Translations under genes and position numbers: made by a program
Part shown: one piece after another, positions 43,960-55,959 of the stretch
Position numbering within the stretch: the stretch's first letter is position 1
Layout of the letters: every line of letters begins with the position of its first letter
DNA from: Locusta migratoria
Taxonomy: Eukaryota; Arthropoda; Insecta; Orthoptera; Acrididae
DNA: 64,000 nucleotides
Direction: 5' to 3'
Assembly (NCBI GenBank): GCA_026315105.1
Contig: CM048744.1
Span: 318,625,270 to 318,689,269 of the forward strand
Notes under the pieces: generated by a model
What the model saw: the letters and a program-made list of their open reading frames with translations, nothing else
Database searches by the model: none
What the model was told of the DNA's origin: nothing

Positions 43960-45400
43960 AAGTTCTACATGTACATCAATACTCTGCAAGTCACATTGAA
44001 ATGCATGGCAGAGGGTTCATCAAACCACTTTTATGATATTTCTCTAAAGTTCCATTCTCTAATAGCTTGTGAGGGGGGGGGGGGGCACCTAAATCAAGTT
44101 TTCGAGCTAATTTCTATTATTTTATTCTCATAATCATCTCTCCCTATGTAGGTGGGTGCTAACAAAATATATTCACATTTGGAAGAGAAAATTGGTGAAA
44201 GAAATTTCACACAGATTGCTGCTACAAATAACGCCTTTCTCGTGGATCGTTTCTGTAACACACACTACCCTGATTGCAATAATATAAAATGAGCTGCCAT
44301 TCTCTGAACTTTCTATAAATTGTTCATCTGTCCCACCTGATATGGATCCCTTAATGCACAGCACAGGGTGCACATTGCATCTTCTAAGTGTTCTGTCAAT
44401 GAAATTTAGCCTTTGCTTCACCTACCCCACGATATATTCTGTGTGTTCCTTCCAATTTAGATTGTTCATAATTGCTATTCCCAGGTATTTAGTTGAATTG
44501 ATGGCCTGTATATTTGTCAGATTTATCACGTAAATGAAGTTTAAAGGATTTCCCTTAGTAGTCACATGGATGACTTCGCACTTACCATTGTTAACGGTCA
44601 ATTGCAAATTTTTGCACCACACAGGTACCTTATCTAAATCATTTTACAGTTGTTTTTAATCTTCCTGTGATTTTCCTAACTGATAATGAAAAGCAACATC
44701 TGTGAACAGTCTAAGATAGCTTCTCAGATTGTCTCCTAAATCGTTTATAAAAATAACAGTAGGAGCCCTATAGCACTTCCTTGGGGAATGGAAGATACCA
44801 CTTCTGTTCTACTTTATGACTTGTGGACAGTTACTTGTGGTTATTTATTTTTATCTTTAACGACCGGTTTCGGTCTATTTTTGTACTGTTGCTTAATGAA
44901 TGTACATGCTAGTAGGAGAATCAACGCTAAGTGCAGAGATTATGCAATAAATAACAATCAGCTGCTAACAAAGTCAAATGAAGTGCGTAAATGTTTTGGA
45001 AACTAGACTGATATTTTCACATTTAACATTATACCAGTTGGCTGTTTTCCAAAAGGAAACAATGTTTTTCAAACTTTAAGTAGTTCATCATGTTTGAAGA
45101 AAGTTTATGTTATAAAATCCTGCTTCAAACTGACGTCAATAATATAGGCCTGTAATTCTGTGGATCAGGCCTATTGCCTTTCTTGAATATTTAAGTGACC
45201 TGTGCAACTTTCCAGCCTTTGGGTACAGACATTTCACTGAATGAAGAGTTGTATATGATAGCTAGGTATGGGACTATTGCCTCATCATACTCTGAAAGGA
45301 TAAATACCATTTCTGCAATAACATTTTTTAATTTTGCAGTAACAACTGCAACATAAACTTTGAAGGTGCAGGAAGAAAGTGACAAAACAATATTTTGTGA
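43960..45400 (-). pseudogene. Decayed Jockey/CR1-like LINE copy
   Basis: Minus-strand pieces include IIYNSSFSEMSVPKGWKVAQ (45260-45200), an NRPDPQNYRPI-like stretch (about 45165), NLQLTVNNGKCEVIHVTTKG (44610) and STKYLGIAIMNNLNWKEHTE (44490). The catalytic RT core is largely lost. The 3' end matches 38030-38100. Confidence 0.8.
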
Positions 45401-47127
45401 GACCTGAACTTTTGTTGAAGAGCAATAGTCACAGTCTAGGTTGTTGTATCATAGTGCATAAATGCATTCTCCCAGAAGTTATATAAACCATTGCAAAACA
45501 ATTATTTAACATTTCTGCATATATTCCATTTGTGTTGAAGAAGTGGAATACAAGCATTCATTTGATAGGGTCAAAACTCGATGGCTTTCCCTGAAACCCA
45601 CTGTCGAAAGAATTATTGATATTTATACCATCATATTTATTTTTTATATCAAGAAAGTCCTACAATCTTACAATCACTTTTCAGTGATACTCATTTACTG
45701 TGTTGAATCTGTTTTATTCATAGACAGTTGAAAATATTTTCATCAACAAACAAAATTATTTGGGGAGCAGTGATATCAGAAAACTTATTTTTTGTAGCAG
45801 TTACAAATTATGAAAATCATGAAACAAGGAAACTTGCAAATTCAGTCATTGATAATTACATTGCAAGATCAACATTCCTATTTTTCAATTTGAAATCACT
45901 GGCCTGATTTTCTTTTAATGTCCAACACCTATAAGCATTTATTGTCGTCTCAAACGATGAAATAGACCATCAGTATCCACTTTTTATCGCAAATACAATA
46001 TCAGTGACTTTATACCAGCAGACAGTGTTGTGCAGCTTTGGTGAATTAGAATGCTGCAACTCAAGTTTTTGGTCTTGCATGTGAAGTGAAAAAAGCACAT
46101 ATTTAATCACATGTGACTACTGAAACCAAAAAGCTGTACTGTTCATTTGTATAGCATTACTGAAATTGGAGAGAAGTGTCAACATGTTGCCATTTGTGGT
46201 CTTCTATGACAATTTTTGGTACTCATCTGGCACACATCTTCTGGAATTTCAACATGTAAGGGACGTGGGGAATCTTACACAGGACAATACAGGTACTCAT
46301 TTGTGTTCATTGCTACGAACTCTACAATTTGCAAACAACACTGGAAGTATAAACAATTTGTGTCTTCTATGCCTATACACCATTCAAAATGTCATTTACA
46401 CTAAAGTAATTGACATAGTTGATGGTGGTCATTGGTAGAAAACTGAAAAGCCTGAGGCATTGAACAGAAAAAATTGCATAATACCTGGAGGTCCACTCCT
46501 CTTACAAATTATCAGAATATTTGCACTTAGTGATGTTAATTCTAAATTATTTTAATCTTGAATGGAAACATTGCTGGCATACTTAGACGATGGTTGGCTA
46601 TGAGAAGCAACCAATGTTTTAGCATTAGATGAAGACAACAGCTGACTAGTAGGGAACAGGAGGAGGAGAGTGTAATTTGAAAATACCTGTTTCTCCCTTA
46701 ACATTATATATAAAGTGTATCTAGAAGTAATTACTGCAGTCATTGTATATAATCTTCCTCAGTGATACTGTATGGTGGTATCACAAAATAGCATAGTGAC
46801 TAAAATAATAGTTTTCTGGTTTTGTCTCTTGATGACAATGTACAATAACAAGTTAATATTTAAAATATTTTAATAAAATAAAAAACTGTACAAAATATTT
46901 TTCTGTAGCAGCAGGAGAAAATGTATGTTTCAATGGGCAATATACAAGTCTGTGAGCCAACTGCACAAAAAATACTGAGTGCATCATTCCATGTCCACAT
47001 CACTGTTTTTCTCCAGTTCTGTGATAGGCATGAAATTAAAGCAAATATTTAGCAGCAAAGTACAAAACATTTGCACTTTTTTCACAGTTCTCATAGAGAT
47101 GTGCATATAAACTCAAGCAAGAACATT
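45401..47127. other. AT-rich sequence including the presumed calpain 3' UTR
   Basis: The part nearest 47127 should be calpain 3' UTR. The minus-strand ATTAAA at 46873-46868 is the closest poly(A)-signal-like hexamer seen. Small ORFs at 46166-46438 and 46552-46743 lack motifs. Confidence 0.4.
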
Positions 47128-47213
47128 TTACGAATAAATAGTCTTCTCAACCCATTCTTCCAATGAGAAAGTTGCACTGTTGGTGCCATTAGGATCCCTT
47201 TCACGGAACATAT
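47128..47213 (-). CDS. Calpain terminal exon: EF-hand 5 and stop
   Basis: After a TTTACAG acceptor the exon reads DMFRERDPNGTNSATFSLEE then WVEKTIYS and TAA at 47130-47128. This is the fifth EF-hand, which in calpains pairs two subunits rather than binding calcium. Its 86 nt fit the phase left by the previous exon exactly. Downstream (below 47128) lies the 3' UTR; an ATTAAA on the minus strand at 46873-46868 is a possible poly(A) signal. Confidence 0.95.
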
Positions 47214-47541
47214 CTGTAAAATGAAAGAAACACGAATTAATAATTTGTGGATAAACACTTCAATTAAGCAGAAATAAGGTAATAAAAGTCTTAAAATATA
47301 TTCTTTTGGAAAACTGCCTTTAATTAATGATCAAATTAATGAAAATTGTCAAAATTATTTCAATTTTTTTTACCCCTCTTCAGGTCATTTTTCACAAATT
47401 CAAATCCCAGCCCTCTATAATTGTATAAAACATCTCCCACATCTCTTCATTGGATTTCCTCCTCCACTTACTGCTTCAATCTGCACAGGGTCTTTCAATA
47501 TCATTACCGTATATTTCTGCAGATAAGACGATGGCTGAATC

Positions 47542-47595
<54 letters not shown>

Positions 47596-50500
47596 ACAAC
47601 GTAGCACTACACACGGAAGTTCAAAATCAGACTGCAAACACTGCAACAAAGGGTGAAATCCAGGTGTGCCAATCACAAAAACTACTTATGGTGGCTTCTA
47701 ACGGTGTTTTTCGGAACTTCCTGAAGCTTTGCCTCCGAATCTAAGTCGCGGATGTATTTTTAGATCCTGAAAAACTGGAAAAAAAGAGTACATTTGGGTA
47801 AATACAGTAACTTGGGGGTCGTCTTATAGGCCAAATATATGCGTAAAATACAAAATTTTGATGAAAATTTGTACCTCGTCTTATCTGCCAAAATATATGG
47901 TAAGTGTCCATACCAATTATTCAATGTTTTTTCAATATCATTGCTGATGTATGTAGGTGTTTTCACTAACCTCCAAACTTCTCTATATGGAATCATCTTT
48001 GCCTTAAAATTCGATAACTACTTCTCAAAAATCAATTTTTATGTCTTAGTATCTCCCCTCTCCCCCCTCCCTTTTTCACTTCCTAGGATTCTGTTCCACA
48101 TAAGCATTTCCTTTGTATTACTGATTTATAGAACATATTGTTTTAATTTTTCCCCCAATTTTACCTGGTTGAAGAACTGAATTCAGCTTATATGTCAATT
48201 GCTTAGCTTATGTTACACTATCTTATGTACAGGAACCCTTAGGCCTACGTGACATTTTAACTCCCAAATTTTTGTACTTTTTACGTGTTTTAACAGTACC
48301 TCCTTTTATTGTGTCATTATGCTTTGTTATAGAAAATTGAATGGTAAGTGCAGCCTTATTGTATGTTTGTTAGAGTGTCCTCATCTATTCTGTGTCACAG
48401 CCATCTGCATCCAGTTAAACTATCATCACAGTGACACAACCTTACTATCCCCCTTCCCCTTCTCCATTTCCTTTTGCACACCGGAGAGCACGATTTGGAG
48501 TGCAACAGCCGTAGATGATGGTTGTGTGACTGTGTTGTGTGCCTGTGTGAATCGCAAGAATGTTTCATTTTCTGAAGAATGCCATGGCCGATAGCAAAAG
48601 TGTTGTATGTTTGTTTCTTTTTTTTATGTGCCTGTTCCAGCTTGTCAGGTCTTTGCGGTGGATTGTAAATTGTCCTTATTACTATACAGTTGTTGAATTT
48701 AGACTTTTTATTTTTATGCACTACCCAAGTTTCGAGGCTGTTTTGTCATCAAGTGCCTCTGTGATTTACAATCAAATAAAATAGTGACGTTTGTCATGTA
48801 ATAAATGGTTATCCTATATATTTACTTAAATGATTCAGTACAAAGGGAGTATACATACTACTTGGTGAGTCCATAAAACTGTTACATGTAGCAACAAATT
48901 AATATGGTGCATCACTGGTACATGCAACAAGCCAGGGGGCACTCTTGGCAACATGGCCTGACATAGCCACTCACAAGACAGGGTCAGCAAGTAAAACAGC
49001 AAGTCCCATAATTAAAAAGTAGAATATCAAAAAGATGCATTAATGGTGCCACCCAACAGTGAAAGTCGATTGTTATGGTCGTAATTGTATGAAAAGAACC
49101 TTAATAACTAGCACCCAGTGCCCCTGTATGTTAACTTGACAGCATTTGTGTAACAGAGAGGCACTAGCAATAATACACCAGGAGAGAGAGAACCCAAAAT
49201 TAAATTATACATAATTAAAAAAAATAACTTGACCAATGACAGTGTATACTAAGAGGACATAAGAATATTGCAGAAAGCCATGAAACTATGCAAATGGGTG
49301 GCCAAAAATTAATGATAAATTCAGTTATTAATCCAGAATGCAAATATGACCAGTAAAATTGGGCCAAAGCTCTGAGGAAAGTACTAGCAGAAGCTACAAT
49401 TACAATATAAATCATGTATCAAGAGAAGGTAAAGAACCTACGCTTGTGATATGTGAAGATCACTAAGATTCAATATCCTGAAAATATTTTATATAGTTAT
49501 TTAATATGCTTTTGTGCTTTAATTCAATTTGTTCATTCAGTACACTATCAGGGTAATTAATCCTGCATTTCATGGTGCCAATTTCTTTTGAGATGTTGAG
49601 TGTCAGAATCGTAGGTTGCACATGCAGAATACATAGATCTTCATCAATACATTGTAATCTGTGACTGTTAAGTGCTAAATGGAAGGGTAAATCTAATACT
49701 GAAGCTTCTTCCTGTTAGCTGGGTAAGTGGTTAAAAGCCTTAAATAACATACCTGTATTTTTTACCCCCAAAAATAGTGCACTACAGTTGCTACACCACA
49801 AACAGCAGAGGTTGACCCATATGATAATACAAGTGTATATAAGATAGTCTGTCTGCAATGAGATGCAAGATGCATAGGCCAAACTGGCAGAAGCTTCAGT
49901 ATTAAAGAACATGGTGCTGTTAACAACTCAAAGTTAGGTTTATCCTTCCATTTAAAACTTATCACAGATTACAGGATATTTCTGACAATCTACATATTTG
50001 TCATGTGCAAGCAAAGGGGTTGACTCTAAACATCTTAGAAGAAATCAGAATCATGAAATGCAGGATTAATTACCCTGATAGTGGACTGAATGAACAAATT
50101 GAATTAAAGTACAAGAGCATATTAAGTAACTGTATACAATATTTTCAGGGTATTAAGTCTCAGTAATCTTCACATATCAGAATTGTAGGTACTTTTCCTT
50201 CCTACATTATTTTATATTGTCATTGTAGATTCTGCTAGTCTTTTCCTCAGTGCTTTGGCCTAATTTTAGTGTCATAATTGTATTCTGGATTAATGACTGA
50301 ATTTATCATTAATTTTGGGGCCACCTATTTGCATATTTTTGTGGGTTTCTGCAATATTATTTTCTTATTTGTGCTCTTAGTATGAACTGTTAACAATCAA
50401 GGTTTTTTTTAATTATGTATAATTTAATTTTTGTTCCTATCTTGCCTGTTGTAATTTCATGTTACTAGTGCCTCTAGTCGGCAGTCGGATTAAAATTTAG

Positions 50501-53500
50501 GGGCACTGGGCACTAGTTATTAAGCTCCTTTTCATACAATTATGACCACAACAGTTGAGAATAGGATGGTGCGGCTAGCGCATAGTTCACGATACACCTG
50601 CTTACCTGCCTACTTGCAGTTCAAATACTAAGGTGGCTGTTGGAGAGATGATGCAGTGCTCAGACAGTTCGATAAGTCATATTTCTCTGGGGCTTACATT
50701 TTTTGTTCATTGTGGTTAGGTGCACAGAATCTACAGCTAATTTTCTGTTGTTCTATCTTTTCGATGTTCTGCTTTTTAATTATGGGACTTGTTTTACATG
50801 CAAATGCTGCCTTCTGAGTGGATATGTCACGCCTAAGTTACCGTGTCTCCCAGCTTGTTGCTTATACAAGGGACTCACTATTTTAATTGGTTGCTATATA
50901 TAACAACTTTTTGGACTCCCTTTGTACTGAATACTTTTAGTAAATGATGTAGGGTAGCCACTTTATTATGTTACAGATGTCACTATTTTATTTCATTGTA
51001 ATTTGCAGGCGCACCTGATGAGACAGTCTCGAAACTTTAACAACTGTTGTTAATCCAATTACCGAAGATTAACATTAATATATTTACTTCAACAACACAA
51101 ATATGTTGCAAAAGTATTGACATCAAGAGAGCTTATTGTGTATGTATATTGACACTTTAGTACCTCATAAAGCTTCTAAAAGAAAAGTCACCTTAAGTTA
51201 ATAATCTCCTCCATCTGCCAATGTAACTTTAAAAATGGGAACATCTGTTTATTCAGCAGTTACAATGATCAACAGTAATAGTAATTTATACTAGAAATTG
51301 TAAGAATCTATAATCTCAATACTCACCTATCATTGCTTTTAGCTTCACAGCACACATCATAAAATCATCAAATGTTATTTTTCCATCAACAGTTCCATAT
51401 CTATGCATTAGAATATTCAGTATGTGATTGTTCAATCTATAGCCTGCAGCATTTAGTGCTTGTCTCAACTCGAAAGCGCTGAATACACCAGAGTTTTCTT
51501 TGTCATGCATTTTAAATATAGTCTGAAAAGTAACGTATTGTTTTAATTAACTGTATTCATTAAATTTCTAATTTTGAATAGGCATTTGCAATAACACACA
51601 TGATCATAAATCTAAGAAATTCACACCACATGAATTTACAACAAATATTCAAATTTTATTATATTATAGTGTAATTATTAGGCATTATGAGATTTTTGAG
51701 TTGACTGGAATACATGGAGTCATTTGCACTAGCTAGTGTAAGAAACATGTCATTCATGCCAAAATTTCAAATTCACTGAATACTTTGGGAGAGCTGATGA
51801 ACTACTACAGATATATCAAATAGAAAATTCATTTCCCAGAGACGTTATATAGTCTCAATTATCAACAATATTGAATATAAGGCAAGGCATTGAACTAAAA
51901 CTTGTGCCAAGGCTGGGATTCAAATCCAGAAATTTCTGTTTACTCTGCAGTTGCTGTACCCACTCAGTCACTGTGACTGGGTGGGTGAAGCAACTGCCTA
52001 ATAAACAGGCAGTTCTGGGTTCAAATCTGGGCCATGGCACAAATTTTATTTCAATGCCTCGTCTTTTCGTGAATATAATTTGTACATAATTATAAATCAT
52101 TTAAACAGTGAGAAAAATAATAAAAAATGTATGTTACTTCAGTCTTGATTAACATACAACAAAAGTTTTCATAATGTAAGTGTTGAATTAATTTGTTTAA
52201 GTGAAATATAATGCTTAGAATGTGTGTAAATTATTACAATTGCATGCACATAAAATCATCACTGCTCTCCCAATAAAGAGCCTGTTTCCTAATACTCATA
52301 CACAAAATTGGTAGAAAATGATAAAATTAGGTCTTTAAAAATTTAGCTACACAGAAGCATGTTCAAACTGGAGGAATCACACATATAAAAAATTGAAACA
52401 AAAGAAAAGAATAATATCTTACCCTCCAATGCCTGATGTCTGTCCACAATGCTTTGAATTCTTCATACCCAAGTTTTCCTGACCTGTCTACATCCATCAT
52501 GGCTATCATACTGCGACACGTATCTTTAGAGAAACCTTGCCTCTTAACATCTGTACAGAAATTTTAGAATGTACACAATTAAATATTTGCCCATATGGAG
52601 TCAACATTTTTAGTAAAAACATAGCTGTTTAGATAAAATACAGACTTCTTACTCTTAACAAAAAGTAATTGGCATTGTATAAAGTTTTGTATGGCTTCAT
52701 ACCTCATTATTGTGATATACTTGATGACAACTCACTAATTCATTTGGTTTAGTACTAAAAAATTAGCCACAGTCAATCTTCATGTGCTCACTGCATTTTA
52801 CCTCTGTGGAGTTTGTGTGGTGAAAAAGTGTAAGAATGCTCAAGCACATGAAGGTTAATGAAGCTAGCAAAGTAATTGAAGACAACTGATGGGAAAAAAG
52901 AATCACTTCACACACCTGTGCTTGGTCTTGTTTTCAATATCACCTAATTTAAGAAATCTACTCGCTGAGTAAATGTAATTTTTGAAGGCCTTACAGTTTG
53001 ATGTATGTGTTAGATGAAGTTTTTCTTTTCCTTATTCACCACAGTGTCCAGCATCAAATTCAGAAAAGTATTGCAGCATATCTTGAACATGACTGATTTT
53101 AGCTCCTATATAGCAGTGTGTGAAATATAAAGGATATATCAATATGTAATTAAATTTGAGAACATCAATATTATTGCATTGCATTCTTGGGATACTGGTT
53201 TCATAGCAGCGGATGAATCCACAAGGTACAGCCTCTTCTATCAAAGTGGACTCGCTGACAATTAGAAAATAATTATTTCCTCTTGGAGGCTCACTGTTCT
53301 TTATTATGTGCGTGGTGAGCATGGGGCCTTTAGCTAATGTAGTCTGCCTTCTTCCCTATCTCACTCCTTCCCTATCCACACCCCTCCTCTCCACTTCCCC
53401 TCCCCTTCCCTATCCACACTCCTCCCCTCCACTTCCCCTCCCCTCCACTTCCCTTCCCTCCCCTCCACTTCCCTTCCCTCCCCTCCCCTTCCCTATCCAC

Positions 53501-55927
53501 ACTCCTCCCCTCCACTTCCCCTCCCCTCCACTTCCCTTCCCTCCCCTCCCCTCCCCTTCCCTATCCACACTCCTCCCCTCCACTTCCCCTCCACTTCCCT
53601 TCCCTCCCCTCCCCTCCCCTTCCCTATCCACACTCCTCCCCTCCACTTCCCCTCCACTTCCGTTCCCTACCCTCACTCCTCCCATTCCCCTTCCCTACCC
53701 TCACTCCTCCCATTCCCCTTCCCTACCCTCACTCCTCCCATTCCCCTTCCCTACCCTCACTCCTCCCATTCCCCTCCTTCCCCATGTTCACTCCGTCCCA
53801 TCCCCACCTGGGTACCAATGACTTTTTGAGCACTTGTAGAAAGGAGTGAGTGTGTTCAGAAATGTCATCCAGTGATGCTGTGAGCACCTCTTTACCTTCA
53901 AGCCTGAAAAACAAATATCTTCTACTGTCAGCTCTTTGTGTAGTATATTTTGGGAGGAGTTGATATGCACCAAAACACGGAAAAAATTTCTAGTGAACAC
54001 TGACGCTATAATACATACCTTACTATCTATGAGCACTTGATAAGTAAAGAGAATCTTCATGGCATCAAGGAAGATGTGCTCATAGCTCTTGAAATACACA
54101 TTTTAGAGCACATGTTTATTAGAAGTTTTGTTGTTGTCGTTTGGCTATACTACCTCCTTCCAAAATATGCAAAGAGCTTGTAGTAGAAGAGTTTAGTTCT
54201 GCAGTGTTAAATAAGTCCTAACAGCAGAACTGGGCAACATTCCTTGGTATGCAAGCATATTAATGTTTATGCTGAAAGACTAGCAGAGCGCGACGGTGGA
54301 AGAGATAAAAGACAATCACAGGGAGAGAAAGACAGCGTCAGTAAGAAAAGATGTATGGATGGAAAGCAGTGGAAGTGAAATGGAGAGGAAACAGTGGAAA
54401 TAAATTAACTGAGTGGAGATGGTATAAAACGTTTCAGTGCGCTGTATCCCTCGACCGATTAACAAGAAAGATTTTCTTCACTTTACATACCTATGTGATG
54501 AATTTTCACACACAGCAAAGACAATGGTGCCTGGGCAGAGAGAGGGAGAAGCTGTGAGAAAGGAAGACAGTAGCAAGGTGAGAGATAAAGAATGTAGAAA
54601 CATAACGACAGAGCCAGTGAAAGTGAATGTGCCAAAGGAGAAAATGTGTAGTGAATATCATAAGAAAGGGATTAATACAGTGATAGTAACACACACTGGA
54701 GAAAAAGATGACAGCGAGAGAGATGTATGTATACAGTGGTAAGTGAGAGGATGATAGTGTATAAAAACTGCATAATGATGCAAGACTGTGTCAAAAATAG
54801 TATGTTGTGTGTTTAAATAGCACAAGCATGTTTTCATGTCAAACATTTTAGTGAAGGAGGAGGAATGAGACCTGAGGCAGCTGGTTCCCAAATTTTGTGT
54901 CAGAGCTGGTAATGTAATACTCAAGATCCTTGCTTTCCAGGTGTGCAAAGTATGATAAATTCAATGCCAGCATGTTATTGAGTGTAACCTAGACAATTAT
55001 CCGACAATGTAATAGTAGTTTACACTAGAATCTGCAACTTATCAATACACACAAATTTTATGATCACCTATATTTTTTAATTTCAAAATATTTTCTTTCA
55101 GTACACCATACTGATTTTTATTTTATTTTTAATGTTACTTTCATTAGTTTAAAAGTACTTTGATAAAACTTTCTAAAAATAAAATCCTTTTCTGTTATTG
55201 ACTAAACCATCCTTTATATGAATATCAATAATGGAGAATAGGTAACAACTCACTGTAAAGAGGCTTGCTGAGCTGCTAATAGACACAAAAATAGATAATC
55301 ACATCCACACAACTTAAGTTACAGTGAGTTGTTACCTATCCTCCATTATTGATACTCTTATTGGATTTTCCATTGTTAAAATTTTGCCATGCTTTATATG
55401 GTATTTTTCATGTATCATGTTATCTTTATAAAACCTACATAATGATCTTTTAACTTTTGTAATTTTTTGCAATTGCCCATTATCCAAGAAAATTTCTGTT
55501 TAACTACAGTTAAATCATTTGAAATATGTAAATGAAAATATTGATACTTCAATGACATGTTTACTCTCCTCTAAAATATTTCCCCACAACATATGTTTCT
55601 GTTGTTTCAGCAAAATGACACTAATATCTCTCACCATGTATCATTTTGCTGTGGTGTGCTTTAGATCTCTTTTTATCATCACGTTAACAATTACAAAAAT
55701 TACAAACCTCATACACAGTCTCCATCTTTTACAGAATACTTACAGTACATAATGAAAGCAAAAATTACAAAAAAATTAAAATTACTTCAGTTTTGAAAGT
55801 ATTTTACTTTGATTGCCGTACACTTCATTTGATGGAAAAAGTTGCAATGCTTGCTTTCTTGAAACAGTGAGGAGAAATCCAGATACTGTATCTATTTGGT
55901 ACAGGGTGTAATTTTTCATTTGAATCA

Positions 55928-55959
<32 letters not shown>

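Larger units (their letters stand above)
47214..51326 (-). other. Calpain intron filled with repeats
   Basis: The intron lies between the last two exons. It holds a small TIR element with an internal poly-A run (47504-47903), a Penelope-like tail fragment (about 48430-48715) and a 2.3-kb inverted repeat (about 48715-51060). No further coding exon is visible. The short ORFs at 47839-48784 and 50703-50903 lie in these repeats. Confidence 0.8.

Noticed and set aside
51011..51035. Hammerhead-ribozyme-like core (CTGATGA ... GAAAC) at the outer end of the giant palindrome
   Set aside because: The two conserved boxes are present, but stem I cannot form with nearby sequence and the cleavage-site side of stem III does not fit. 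A covariance search with the Rfam hammerhead models would decide.
53300..53820. CRISPR-like array
   Set aside because: Units are contiguous and low-complexity without unique spacers, and the genome is eukaryotic.
53306..53821. 171-codon proline/serine-rich ORF and its Gly/Glu-rich reverse
   Set aside because: Both follow directly from the pyrimidine-rich minisatellite; there is no start context or conserved domain.
54351..54742. Purine-rich ORFs at 54351-54742 as a host exon
   Set aside because: No splice signals or recognisable domain, and composition is skewed to A and G; left as unassigned intronic sequence.
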